DNA from: Methylophilus glucosoxydans
Lineage (GTDB): Bacteria > Pseudomonadota > Gammaproteobacteria > Burkholderiales > Methylophilaceae
Reading direction: 5' to 3'
Assembly: GCF_042676145.1 (NCBI RefSeq)
Contig: NZ_JBHTJW010000002.1
Span: forward strand, 1,178,001-1,242,000
DNA length: 64,000 bases
Numbering within the stretch: the stretch's first letter is position 1; each line of letters begins with the position of its first letter. This document shows positions 9,575-17,857 of this stretch, one piece after another. Made by a program: the position numbers and the translations under genes. The notes beneath the pieces were generated by a model. That model saw only the letters and a program-made list of their open reading frames with translations. It ran no database searches and had not been told where the DNA came from.

Positions 9575-10573
9575 TTAGCAGCCCCAGCGCAAGCCAGCAG
9601 TATGCACTGGGCTATCCCAGTGCTTTAGGATTTCCTGATCCAGCAGGCAGACCGTGATCGAGGCGCCTGCCATGTCAATGGCGGTGGTGTAGTTGCCAAC
9701 CAGACTGCGGGTGACTTGATAACCTTTGGCGGTCAGCTGTTCTGCGGCTGCGTGATAAATCAGGTATAACTCCATTAGCGGTGTCGCGCCCAGGCCATTC
9801 ACCAAAAGCAGGATATCGCCCGCACCAGGCAGTTGCTTGGCTTCAATATCATGCACAATCGCGGCGACCATGTCCGTGACGATGGCGTCTGCTGCACGCA
9901 TGGCTTCACGGCGGCGACCTGGTTCACCATGGATGCCTACCCCCATTTCAATTTCAGCTTCAGTGATATCGAAAGTGGGTCTCCCTGCCGCAGGAACCGT
10001 GCAGCTGGTCAGGGCGACGCCTATGCTGGAAGTGCGTAGATTGATTTTATCGCCAAGCGCCTTGCAGGCGGCGAGGTCAGCGCCGCTTTCCGCCAGGCTG
10101 CCGACGCATTTTTCGACAATGACGGTGCCTGCAACGCCGCGGCGACCTGAGGTATAGGTGCTATTGACGACGGCACAGTCATCCGAGGTCAGCACCGTGG
10201 CATGCTCAAACGGCAGCATTTCAGCCGCCATTTCAAAATTCATGACATCCCCGGCGTAGTTTTTCACGATAAACAGCACGCCTTTATCCGTATGCACCGC
10301 TTCGGCTGCCGCCAGCATCTGATCTGGGGTAGGCGAGGTGAATACCTGGCCGGGGCAAGCGGCATCCAGCATGCCTTTGCCCACATAGCCCGCGTGCAAA
10401 GGTTCATGGCCTGAACCGCCACCGGAAATCAGTACGACCTTGTTTTGTGCTTTTTGTTTGCGGCTGACAAAGGTCGGCTCAAATTGCACTTGCACCAGCT
10501 CGCGATGTGCAGTGGCAAAGCCAGCCAGACTTTCAGTCAGCATCTGGTCAACCTGATTTAAAAATTTTTTCAT
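9575..10573 (-). CDS. dhaK: Dihydroxyacetone kinase, DhaK subunit
   Basis: The 332-residue protein binds dihydroxyacetone covalently through a histidine. The glycine-rich SGGGSGHEPLHAGYVGKGML and the GVGIHGEPG segment with the hemiaminal histidine (about residue 213) are present. It lies downstream of dhaL with a 103-base gap. In phosphotransferase-type systems DhaL-ADP, recharged by DhaM, passes phosphate to the substrate. No dhaM is visible here. In a methylotroph the product dihydroxyacetone phosphate would feed central metabolism. D-erythrulose or another triose/tetrose is an alternative substrate. Confidence 0.93.
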   Translation of the reverse strand: MKKFLNQVDQMLTESLAGFATAHRELVQVQFEPTFVSRKQKAQNKVVLISGGGSGHEPLHAGYVGKGMLDAACPGQVFTSPTPDQMLAAAEAVHTDKGVLFIVKNYAGDVMNFEMAAEMLPFEHATVLTSDDCAVVNSTYTSGRRGVAGTVIVEKCVGSLAESGADLAACKALGDKINLRTSSIGVALTSCTVPAAGRPTFDITEAEIEMGVGIHGEPGRRREAMRAADAIVTDMVAAIVHDIEAKQLPGAGDILLLVNGLGATPLMELYLIYHAAAEQLTAKGYQVTRSLVGNYTTAIDMAGASITVCLLDQEILKHWDSPVHTAGLRWGC

Positions 10574-10676
10574 TTTTCGCTCCGTGATTAAAACCGTGCA
10601 CAGCTGGCTAAGCTAAGCCTGATACCCAGTGCGCCGCGTAGAGGGGTGAGTGGGGCAAACTTGATCTGCAATGCCC

Positions 10677-11306
10677 TTAACCGGCAAGCACGAGATCGCA
10701 TACTGCATGAATCATGACCTGGCAGCTTTTTGCCCCCGCATCGAGATGACCAATGGCGCGCTCACCCAATCCAGCCGCGCGACCTTTGGTGGCCAGCATA
10801 TTACGCGTGGACTCAAGACCTTCACTGGCTGTCTTTTTCAGGGCGGCTGCAATTTCCGGGCGGGTGTGGCCTTGTTCTGCCATGTGTTTAAAGGTCTGGG
10901 CGACGGGGACCAGCACATCCAGCATGGTTTTTTCACCGGTCTGGGCTTTGCCCCGTTGCATAATGGCTTGTACACCAGCGTCAAATGCGGCGGCAAGGTG
11001 GTTGATGCTGATTGCTTCACTGGTTTTAAGCGATTTGCCCATGGCCATAAAAAAGCTTGCAAATAACGGCCCAGATGCCCCGCCTATGGTGCTCAGTAAT
11101 TTCATGCCAATTTTATTCAGGGCATCAGATGCGTCTAGGCCATTGAGTTCGTTTGCCAGTCCTGCAATCGCTTCACAGCCACGCTTCATATTAATGTAGT
11201 GGTCGCCATCGCCTATTTCGCGGTCCAGGCATTCGATATCCGCTTCATGCGCAACAATTGCCTCGCGTATCGCCGAGGCATAACGATTGATAGAGTTAGT
11301 ATCCAT
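10677..11306 (-). CDS. dhaL: Dihydroxyacetone kinase, DhaL (nucleotide-binding) subunit
   Basis: The 209-residue helical nucleotide-binding subunit has the motif DREIGDGDHYINMKRG at about residues 25-40, whose aspartates hold the Mg-nucleotide, and GGASGPLFASFF further on. It is the first gene of the dhaLK unit and reads away from tRNA-Arg. Whether it uses ATP directly or holds ADP recharged by DhaM cannot be settled by eye, because both subfamilies keep these residues. The order dhaL-dhaK is reversed relative to E. coli dhaKLM. Confidence 0.92.
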   Translation of the reverse strand: MDTNSINRYASAIREAIVAHEADIECLDREIGDGDHYINMKRGCEAIAGLANELNGLDASDALNKIGMKLLSTIGGASGPLFASFFMAMGKSLKTSEAISINHLAAAFDAGVQAIMQRGKAQTGEKTMLDVLVPVAQTFKHMAEQGHTRPEIAAALKKTASEGLESTRNMLATKGRAAGLGERAIGHLDAGAKSCQVMIHAVCDLVLAG

Positions 11307-11446
11307 ATCTCTGTCTGTCAGTTAGAAAGTTTGTAGGTGCATGTTACTCACAGCCATCGGGCTCGGCAAGCTGGCTGAGGGAGGCGTCAGCGATTTTGAA
11401 TAACAGGGTGGTCGTTTTGCAGACAAGCGTTTAAAATAGCGCCGCT

Positions 11447-11522
11447 GTCCTCGTGGTGAAACAGGATATCACCAGCCCCTCCTAAGGGCTAGTTTCAGGT
11501 TCGAGTCCTGACGGGGACGCCA
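11447..11522 (+). tRNA. tRNA-Arg (anticodon CCT)
   Basis: The cloverleaf is complete. The acceptor GTCCTCG pairs with CGGGGAC (one G-T pair), the D stem is GTGA/TCAC, and the anticodon stem AGCCC/GGGCT encloses the loop CTCCTAA with anticodon CCT. The T arm is TCAGG-TTCGAGT-CCTGA. The discriminator is G and CCA is encoded (11520-11522). It reads AGG codons. It lies just upstream of the rpsB promoter. Confidence 0.95.
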
Positions 11523-11546
11523 GCTTAGCTGAAAATGCTTAAGTGC

Positions 11547-11575
11547 TTGATAGTATTCGGATTAAGCGCTATAAT
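11547..11575 (+). promoter_or_regulatory. Promoter of rpsB
   Basis: TTGATA (11547-11552) and a perfect TATAAT (11570-11575) are separated by 17 bases, a near-consensus sigma-70 promoter. Transcription would start near 11582, leaving a leader of about 105 bases before rpsB. Confidence 0.8.
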
Positions 11576-11604
11576 TTTGGATTGACTTTTTTGTCAAACA
11601 CTTG

Positions 11605-11652
11605 CTTGCAATCACATTGGGTGCCGTTAAATGCGGTGTTTTTGATTGCAAG
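11605..11652 (+). promoter_or_regulatory. Stem-loop in the rpsB leader, candidate S2 autoregulatory element
   Basis: CTTGCAATCA (11605-11614) pairs perfectly with TGATTGCAAG (11643-11652). The 28-base apical part, GGGTGCCGTTAAATGCGG, can form a further short helix. S2 is known to repress its own operon in other proteobacteria through leader structure. The location and strength of this hairpin fit such a role, but the consensus was not compared. Confidence 0.5.
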
Positions 11653-11687
11653 TTTATGAATAACCCTTTGAATGGAAAGATAAAATC

Positions 11688-12431
11688 ATGTCCGTGACTA
11701 TGCGTCAAATGTTGGAGGCCGGTGTTCACTTTGGTCACCAAACTCGTTACTGGAACCCGAAAATGGCAGAGTTCATTTTTGGCGATCGTAACAAAATTCA
11801 TATTGTTAACCTGGAAAAAACCCTGCCACTGTTTGAAGAAGCACAGAAATATGTGCGCACTTTGGCAGCAAACAAGGGCCGTATTCTGTTTGTGGGCACC
11901 AAGCGTCAAGCCCGCGATATCGTGAAAGAAGAAGCACAGCGTGCTGGTTGTTCATACGTGAACCATCGCTGGTTGGGTGGTATGCTGACCAACTTCAAAA
12001 CCGTGAAGCAATCTATCAAGCGTTTGCAAGACTTTGAAGCCATGATGATTGATGGCAGCATCGACAAGTTCGGTAAAAAAGAAGCTTTGGGCATCAAGCG
12101 TGAAATCGAAAAGCTGGAGCGTTCCATCGGTGGTATTAAAGAGATGGGTGGCTTGCCAGATGCGATTTTCGTGATCGACGTTGGTCATGAAAGCGGCGCG
12201 ATTACTGAAGCACGTAAACTGGGTATTCCAGTGATTGGTATCGTGGATACCAACAACTCACCAGATGGCATCACTTATGTCATCCCTGGTAACGATGACT
12301 CTTCACGCGCAATCCGCTTGTACGCACGTGGCATGGCTGATGCCGTGTTGGAAGGTCGTGCAAACGCGATTTCTGAAATCGTGAAGGCTGCACAGGAAGA
12401 AGCTGCACCTGCTGAGGCAGTGGCTGAGTAA
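11688..12431 (+). CDS. rpsB: 30S ribosomal protein S2
   Basis: The 247-residue protein begins MSVTMRQMLEAGVHFGHQTR, the universal S2 start, and contains the conserved stretches NLEKTLPLFEEA, RWLGGMLTNFKT and DTNNSPDGITYVIPGNDDS. S2 joins the 30S subunit late and helps hold S1. It begins the conserved order rpsB-tsf-pyrH-frr. A near-consensus promoter and a strong leader hairpin precede it, and a hairpin with a T-run follows before tsf. The level of tsf may therefore be set by partial termination. Confidence 0.98.
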   Translation: MSVTMRQMLEAGVHFGHQTRYWNPKMAEFIFGDRNKIHIVNLEKTLPLFEEAQKYVRTLAANKGRILFVGTKRQARDIVKEEAQRAGCSYVNHRWLGGMLTNFKTVKQSIKRLQDFEAMMIDGSIDKFGKKEALGIKREIEKLERSIGGIKEMGGLPDAIFVIDVGHESGAITEARKLGIPVIGIVDTNNSPDGITYVIPGNDDSSRAIRLYARGMADAVLEGRANAISEIVKAAQEEAAPAEAVAE

Positions 12432-12445
12432 TTCCCGGTGGCATG

Positions 12446-12468
12446 AAAAGGGGCGCATCGCCCCTTTT
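12446..12468 (+). terminator. Terminator/attenuator between rpsB and tsf
   Basis: AAAAGGGGCG and CGCCCCTTTT form a ten-pair stem with a three-base loop (CAT), and the T-run continues to 12469. It should stop much of the rpsB transcript, with read-through or a separate promoter serving tsf. Confidence 0.85.
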
Positions 12469-12615
12469 TCTATTGTGTCTTCTGTTGCATAGGCTGACAG
12501 AATGGGCACGTAAATGCGCTGGTGTCTGGCGCAATCTGGCTGTCACACAGTCTCTGTATAGTGAAAAGAATATTGATGGCGGCCGCTCAGGTCGTTGAAT
12601 AAAAGGAGCAAATAA

Positions 12616-13491
12616 ATGGCTGAAATTACCGCAAGCATGGTGAAAGACTTACGTGAGCGCACCGATGCCCCAATGATGGACTGTAAAAAGGCTTTGACAG
12701 AAGCTGAAGGCGATATGGCTCGTGCGGAAGAAATTCTGCGTGTACGCTTTGGTAACAAGGCAAGCAAAGCGGCTGGTCGTGTGGCTGCAGAAGGCACCGT
12801 AGGCATCAGCATTACCGCTGATGGCAAACTGGGTACACTGATCGAAGTGAACTCTGAAACTGACTTCTGCGCCAAGAACGAAGAATTCCTCAAGTTTGTA
12901 AGCGACTTGGCACAAACTGTGAACGAAAACAATCCTGCTGACATTGACGCGGTAGGGGCTTTACCATTGCGTGGCGAAACAGCGGAGTCTGTGCGTGCGC
13001 AACTGGTTGGTAAAATTGGCGAAAACATCACCCCACGTCGTTTTGTGCGTACACAAGCACAAGGCCAATTGTTCAGCTATGTGCATGGTAGCAAAATTGG
13101 TGTGCTGGTTGATCTGGTGGGTGGCGACGAAGCGCTGGGTAAAGACATTGCAATGCATATTGCTGCAGCCAAACCAAAATCGCTGGATGCCAGTGGTGTG
13201 GATGCTGCGCTGATTGAAGCCGAGCGTCGTGTGGCTATCGAAAAAGCCAAAGAAGCTGGCAAGCCAGAAGCCATGCTGGAAAAAATTGCAGAAGGTACGG
13301 TGCAGAAGTTCTTGAAAGAAGTGACTTTGCTGAGCCAGGCCTTTGTGAAAGATGACAAGCTGAGCATTGAGCAATTGCTGAAATCCAAAGGGGCAAGCGT
13401 GGCTTCTTTCAGCATGTACATCGTGGGTGAAGGCATTGAAAAAGCCGTAGTCGATTACGCGGCTGAAGTGGCTGCTGCTGCAAAAGTCTAA
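12616..13491 (+). CDS. tsf: Translation elongation factor Ts
   Basis: The 291-residue protein exchanges GDP for GTP on EF-Tu. The N-terminal signature LRERTDAPMMDCKKAL and the core EVNSETDFCAKNEEF (with the TDF that wedges into EF-Tu) are present. Length matches the family (E. coli 283). AAAGGAG sits upstream of the ATG. A 184-base gap separates it from rpsB and a terminator follows. Confidence 0.98.
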   Translation: MAEITASMVKDLRERTDAPMMDCKKALTEAEGDMARAEEILRVRFGNKASKAAGRVAAEGTVGISITADGKLGTLIEVNSETDFCAKNEEFLKFVSDLAQTVNENNPADIDAVGALPLRGETAESVRAQLVGKIGENITPRRFVRTQAQGQLFSYVHGSKIGVLVDLVGGDEALGKDIAMHIAAAKPKSLDASGVDAALIEAERRVAIEKAKEAGKPEAMLEKIAEGTVQKFLKEVTLLSQAFVKDDKLSIEQLLKSKGASVASFSMYIVGEGIEKAVVDYAAEVAAAAKV

Positions 13492-13514
13492 TTGACTGGC
13501 TAGTCGCGTCTCAC

Positions 13515-13545
13515 AAAAAGTGGAATCTTAGGATTCCACTTTTTT
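13515..13545 (+). terminator. Terminator after tsf
   Basis: AAAAAGTGGAATC and GATTCCACTTTTT form a 13-pair stem with a four-base loop and a run of T. It ends the rpsB-tsf unit, so pyrH is probably transcribed from its own promoter in the 160 bases that follow. Confidence 0.88.
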
Positions 13546-13578
13546 TATGGCTGAATTTTGTTTTATGGCTGAATTTTG
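13543..13578. repeat. Two tandem copies of an 18-bp sequence
   Basis: TTTTATGGCTGAATTTTG occurs at 13543-13560 and again, identical, at 13561-13578. A partial third copy (TTTTTATGG) follows. The first copy overlaps the T-run of the tsf terminator. A replication-slippage duplication is the simplest explanation. Confidence 0.85.
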
Positions 13579-13705
13579 GTTTTTATGGATCAGCCTTGTA
13601 GTTTTACCGCGAATCACTAGTTTTATTTCTAATTGCGCCTGCAACATCCAAAAAATGACGTTTTTGTGATTAAATAGGCACATTTTTGAGTTTGGGAAAA
13701 TAATT

Positions 13706-14422
13706 ATGGCACAACCTGTTTTCAAGCGCATATTACTCAAGTTATCAGGTGAAGCGCTGATGGGCGATGACGCATATGGCATTAATCGCGAAACAGTGAC
13801 GGCTATTGTTGCGCAAGTCAAAGAAATCGTCAGTATGGGCGTACAGGTCGGCATAGTCATCGGCGGTGGCAATATTTTTCGCGGTGTTGCCCCTGCCGCA
13901 GAGGGCATGGACCGGGCGACTGCGGATTACATGGGTATGCTGGCCACGGTGATGAACGCGATGGCCTTGCAGGATGCCATGAAGCACGCAGGCTTGCCGG
14001 CACGTGTGCAGAGTGCATTGAATATTGAGGCGGTGGCTGAGCCTTATATCCGCGGTAAAGCCATTCGTTACCTGGAAGAAGGTAAAGTGGTGATTTTTGG
14101 CGCGGGTACTGGTAACCCGTTTTTTACCACGGACACGGCAGCTGCTTTGCGCGGCGTTGAGATTGATGCCGAAATTGTATTGAAGGCGACCAAGGTCGAT
14201 GGCATTTACACGGCAGATCCGAAAAAAGATCCGACAGCGACCCGTTATGATATGGTGACCTACGACGAGGCGATCAATAAAAACCTCAAAGTGATGGATG
14301 CAACTGCATTTACGCTGTGCCGAGATCAGAAAATGCCGATTGCGGTATTCAGTATCTTTAAAGAAGGCGCGTTGAAGCGTGTCATTCTGGGTGAAAATGA
14401 AGGTACACGCGTGATGGCTTAA
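13706..14422 (+). CDS. pyrH: UMP kinase
   Basis: The 238-residue hexameric kinase converts UMP to UDP, with GTP activation and UTP inhibition in this family. KLSGEAL near the N-terminus and IGGGNIFRG (about residues 52-60) form the phosphate-binding sites, and GTGNPFFTTDTAA is the conserved C-terminal-half loop. It starts at ATG after AAAATAATT. It leads the unit pyrH-frr-uppS-cdsA and onwards. Confidence 0.98.
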   Translation: MAQPVFKRILLKLSGEALMGDDAYGINRETVTAIVAQVKEIVSMGVQVGIVIGGGNIFRGVAPAAEGMDRATADYMGMLATVMNAMALQDAMKHAGLPARVQSALNIEAVAEPYIRGKAIRYLEEGKVVIFGAGTGNPFFTTDTAAALRGVEIDAEIVLKATKVDGIYTADPKKDPTATRYDMVTYDEAINKNLKVMDATAFTLCRDQKMPIAVFSIFKEGALKRVILGENEGTRVMA

Positions 14423-14448
14423 GCCCCGCGTGTCGATTGGAGAATCAA

Positions 14449-15006
14449 ATGGTTGAAGACATTAAAAAATCTGCCGAGCAGAAAATGCATAAATCGCTGG
14501 AATCCCTGAAAGTGGATCTGGCAAAAATCCGTACTGGCCGTGCACACACCGGCTTGCTGGATCATGTGATGGTGGAGTATTACGGCTCTGTGGTGGCAGT
14601 CAATCAAGTTGCGAATGTCAATTTGGGCGATGCACGTACCTTGAATGTGCAGCCCTATGAGAAAAACATGATTGCCAAAATAGAAAAAGCGATCCGAGAC
14701 TGTGATTTAGGGCTTAACCCTGCTACCAATGGTGATTTGATTCGCGTACCTATGCCTATGTTGACCGAAGAGCGTCGCCGCGACCTCGCCAAAATTGTGC
14801 GTCAGGAAGGCGAGGGCGCCAAAGTGGCGATCCGTAATGTGCGCCGTGATGCAAACGATGCTCTGAAAAAACTGATTAAAGACAAAGCTATTTCTGAAGA
14901 TGATGAGCGCCGCGCACAAGATGAAGTGCAAAAAATGACAGACAAAGCTGTGGCGGAAGTCGATAAAATTCTGCAACAAAAAGAAGCGGACCTGATGGCT
15001 GTTTAA
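14449..15006 (+). CDS. frr: Ribosome recycling factor
   Basis: At 185 residues it equals E. coli RRF. It splits post-termination ribosomes with EF-G. The conserved segments RTGRAHTGLLDHV, RIPMP-type VPMPMLTEERRRDLAKIV and RNVRRDAND are present. I chose ATG at 14449 because GGAG lies seven bases before it. An in-frame TTG at 14437 would sit on that ribosome binding site. The gap to pyrH is 26 bases. Confidence 0.97.
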   Translation: MVEDIKKSAEQKMHKSLESLKVDLAKIRTGRAHTGLLDHVMVEYYGSVVAVNQVANVNLGDARTLNVQPYEKNMIAKIEKAIRDCDLGLNPATNGDLIRVPMPMLTEERRRDLAKIVRQEGEGAKVAIRNVRRDANDALKKLIKDKAISEDDERRAQDEVQKMTDKAVAEVDKILQQKEADLMAV

Positions 15007-15033
15007 CAGCCATTTGCGCGAACGGAAACTGTT

Positions 15034-15792
15034 TTGGGTTTTTTCTCCAGCTCTACCAAAGAAGTCCCGCCTGTTCAGGAAGTGCCCCAGCACGTCGCCG
15101 TCATTATGGATGGCAATGGGCGCTGGGCCAAAAAACGTTTTTTGCCCCGTGTCGCCGGGCATCAACGTGGCCTGGAATCTGTGCGCGCCATGGTCAAGGC
15201 CTGTGTCCGGCTGCAAATCAACTACCTCACCCTCTTTGCGTTTAGCAGTGAAAACTGGCGCCGCCCGCAGGAGGAAGTGACTTTTTTGATGAGCCTGTTT
15301 CTGGAGGCCCTGGACCGCGAAGTCAAGAAACTGCATGACGCCAACGTGATCCTGAAATTGATTGGTGATCGTAGTGCCTTTAACGCGGCATTACAGCAAA
15401 AAATGATCGAGGCCGAAGCGAAAACGGCTGCCAATACCGGATTGGTGTTGACGATTGCTGTCAATTACGGTGGGCGCTGGGATGTGGTCAATGCCATGAA
15501 CCAGTTAATGCAGGCACGGCCCGACCTCAAGCAGATCGAGGAGTGTGATCTGCTGCCTTACCTTTCCATGCCATATGCGCCAGAGCCGGATTTGTTTATC
15601 CGCACTGGTGGTGAAACCCGCATCAGTAATTTTTTACTCTGGCAGTTGGCTTACACGGAATTGTACTTTACGCCCACCTTGTGGCCCGATTTTGATGATG
15701 ACGCCTTTGAAGCCGCACTCTCTTCATACCGTCAACGTGAACGCCGCTTTGGCCGCACCAGTGAGCAACTGGTTGATGGTAGCGACGCCTAG
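15034..15792 (+). CDS. uppS: Undecaprenyl diphosphate synthase (cis-prenyltransferase)
   Basis: The 252-residue cytosolic enzyme makes the C55 lipid carrier precursor for peptidoglycan and O-antigen from farnesyl diphosphate and isopentenyl diphosphate. HVAVIMDGNGRWAKKR holds the catalytic aspartate, FSSENWRRP is the second conserved block and IRTGGETRISNFLLWQ the third. The start is TTG at 15034, which places VPQHVAVIMDG at the usual distance. The next ATG (15106) would cut into the active site. Confidence 0.96.
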   Translation: MGFFSSSTKEVPPVQEVPQHVAVIMDGNGRWAKKRFLPRVAGHQRGLESVRAMVKACVRLQINYLTLFAFSSENWRRPQEEVTFLMSLFLEALDREVKKLHDANVILKLIGDRSAFNAALQQKMIEAEAKTAANTGLVLTIAVNYGGRWDVVNAMNQLMQARPDLKQIEECDLLPYLSMPYAPEPDLFIRTGGETRISNFLLWQLAYTELYFTPTLWPDFDDDAFEAALSSYRQRERRFGRTSEQLVDGSDA

Positions 15793-15811
15793 AGAGACTA
15801 AAAGCAAGGAT

Positions 15812-16639
15812 ATGCTAAAAACAAGAATTGTGACTGCGGTTATCTTGCTGGGATTGTTTTTGCCAGCCTTATTTTTGCTGCCATTGCTGGCTTGGGCCCT
15901 GATTATGTTGGGGTTGTCGCTAGTCTGCCTGCGTGAATGGTCTGGCTTTTTGCAGTTTAATCGTGTGCAAACCACGGTGTATCTGGCAATTTCTAGTCTG
16001 GCAGGCGTAATCCTGTTGTTTGGCCTGCTTAACTTGGGCTTTCACTGGTTTTTTTATCAATCGTTACAGGTCTTTGCACTTGCCAGCCTATTCTGGCTAT
16101 TGATTGTGCCAGTGGCCTTGTACTTCAATATTTTTTTTAACAGTGCCTTTGTGAATGCATGGGTGGGTGCCGGACTGATGCTGTCGTTATGGATGGCGCT
16201 GGTTGTCGCAAAAGCGGTGAATCCCTATGTGCTGCTGGTGATTATTTCCACCATTTGGCTGGCTGACAGTGCGGCTTATTTTGCGGGTAAACAATTCGGC
16301 CGTCATAAACTGGCGCCAGCGATTAGTCCAGGCAAAACCTGGGAGGGCGTGCTTGGGGCGTTAATCGCCGTCACAGGCTATGCGGGGATTGTGTATGGCA
16401 GCGGCTGGGTGGCTACAGGCTGGATTTTCCCAGGCTTGTGGCTGGTGACGGTGGTGGGTATTTATGGCGATTTGTTTGAGTCATTTTTCAAGCGCCGAGC
16501 CAACCTCAAGGATAGTGGACAGTTTTTGCCTGGGCATGGCGGCTTGCTGGATCGGGTCGATGGCGTTGTGCCAGCGTTGCCGGTCGGGCTGTGCCTGCTG
16601 TTCTGGTTTCACTTCTGCGCGCAAGCTCATTCATTTTAA
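15812..16639 (+). CDS. cdsA: Phosphatidate cytidylyltransferase
   Basis: The 275-residue membrane enzyme makes CDP-diacylglycerol from phosphatidate and CTP. About eight hydrophobic segments precede the CDS signature SFFKRRANLKDSGQFLPGHGG followed by LLDRVDG near the C-terminus. I chose ATG at 15812 because the frame open upstream lies inside uppS. AAGGA is very close to this start. It sits between uppS and dxr in the conserved envelope operon. Confidence 0.96.
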   Translation: MLKTRIVTAVILLGLFLPALFLLPLLAWALIMLGLSLVCLREWSGFLQFNRVQTTVYLAISSLAGVILLFGLLNLGFHWFFYQSLQVFALASLFWLLIVPVALYFNIFFNSAFVNAWVGAGLMLSLWMALVVAKAVNPYVLLVIISTIWLADSAAYFAGKQFGRHKLAPAISPGKTWEGVLGALIAVTGYAGIVYGSGWVATGWIFPGLWLVTVVGIYGDLFESFFKRRANLKDSGQFLPGHGGLLDRVDGVVPALPVGLCLLFWFHFCAQAHSF

Positions 16640-16648
16640 GAGGTTGAT

Positions 16649-17857
16649 TTGCAATACGTCACCATACTAGGCAGCACTGGCACCATCGGTCAGCAGACGT
16701 TGGATGTGATTGCCCAGCATCCTGAGCGCTATGGTGTGTTCGCGCTGGCAGCACACAGTCGAGTTGACCTCATGTTGCAACAGTGTGCCCAATACCAGCC
16801 AAGATTTGCTGTGATGCAGGATGCGGAAGCCGCGCGACAACTAAAACAATGCCTGGCTGCCGAGCAACTGCCAGTGGAGGTATTGTCTGGCGTAGATGGC
16901 TTGAGTGAAGTCGCTGCGCATGAAGACGTTAGCATCGTGATGGCGGCCGTAGTTGGGGCTGCCGGATTGTTGCCTGCCTTGGCCGCGGCCCGTGCGGGTA
17001 AGAAAATCCTGCTGGCTAATAAAGAAACTCTGGTGATGGCTGGCCAATTGTTTATGGATGCCGTCAAGCAGGGTCAGGCCACCCTGCTGCCGATTGACAG
17101 CGAGCATAACGCGATCTTTCAGGCCATGCCGCGTCAGAGCTATCAAGCGCTGGCAGATGTCGGTGTGAATCAGATTATTCTCACCGCGTCAGGCGGCCCG
17201 TTCCGCGGGTATACACAGACACAATTGCAGGAAGTGACGCCTGCCTTGGCGCTCAAGCACCCGAACTGGGTGATGGGTGCAAAAATTACGATAGACTCCT
17301 CCACCTTGATGAACAAGGGGCTGGAAGTGATTGAGGCGCGCTGGTTGTTTGATGCGCGTCCAGATCAGATAGAAGTCGTTGTGCATCCACAAAGTGTGAT
17401 TCACTCTATGGTCTCTTATGTGGATGGCAGCATTCTGGCGCAACTGGGTAATCCAGACATGCGTACGCCGATTGCCTATGGCTTGGGCTATCCAGACCGA
17501 ATTGCCTCTGGGGTCAAACCCTTGAGTTTGATTGACGTCGCCAAGCTGGAGTTCGAGGCGCCTGATACGCAACGTTTCCCCTGTTTGCGTCTGGCTTATG
17601 AGGCCTTGGCCGCAGGGGGCACGGCGCCAGCAATCCTGAATGCCGCCAACGAGGTGGCGGTCGCTGCCTTTTTGCAGGAAAAAATCCATTATCTGGATAT
17701 TCCATGCCTGATAGAACGTACCTTGCAATCGCTGCCGGTCGAAACAGTCAGCTCGATTGAGCAATTGCTGGCGGTTGATCAGCAGGCCAGACAGTTTGTT
17801 GAGCATGCGCTGGCTGCGCAGGCGGTCAGCCCCTTGCGCAAGGTGGCGAGTGTATGA
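16649..17857 (+). CDS. dxr: 1-deoxy-D-xylulose 5-phosphate reductoisomerase
   Basis: The 402-residue NADPH-dependent enzyme makes 2-C-methyl-D-erythritol 4-phosphate in the non-mevalonate isoprenoid pathway. The nucleotide-binding GSTGTIGQQTLDV is at the N-terminus, and DSEHNAIFQ and ASGGPFRG are substrate/metal residues. The start is TTG with AAGAGG upstream. Its stop overlaps the rseP start (ATGA). The pathway supplies uppS upstream and hopanoids made by hpnCDE later in the window. Confidence 0.97.
   Translation: MQYVTILGSTGTIGQQTLDVIAQHPERYGVFALAAHSRVDLMLQQCAQYQPRFAVMQDAEAARQLKQCLAAEQLPVEVLSGVDGLSEVAAHEDVSIVMAAVVGAAGLLPALAAARAGKKILLANKETLVMAGQLFMDAVKQGQATLLPIDSEHNAIFQAMPRQSYQALADVGVNQIILTASGGPFRGYTQTQLQEVTPALALKHPNWVMGAKITIDSSTLMNKGLEVIEARWLFDARPDQIEVVVHPQSVIHSMVSYVDGSILAQLGNPDMRTPIAYGLGYPDRIASGVKPLSLIDVAKLEFEAPDTQRFPCLRLAYEALAAGGTAPAILNAANEVAVAAFLQEKIHYLDIPCLIERTLQSLPVETVSSIEQLLAVDQQARQFVEHALAAQAVSPLRKVASV

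Noticed and set aside
14707..15336. A 209-codon minus-strand open frame across frr and uppS
   Set aside because: It spans two well-identified genes on the other strand and has no ribosome binding site or motif.
17189..17806. A 205-codon minus-strand open frame opposite dxr
   Set aside because: Antisense to a conserved enzyme with no independent support.
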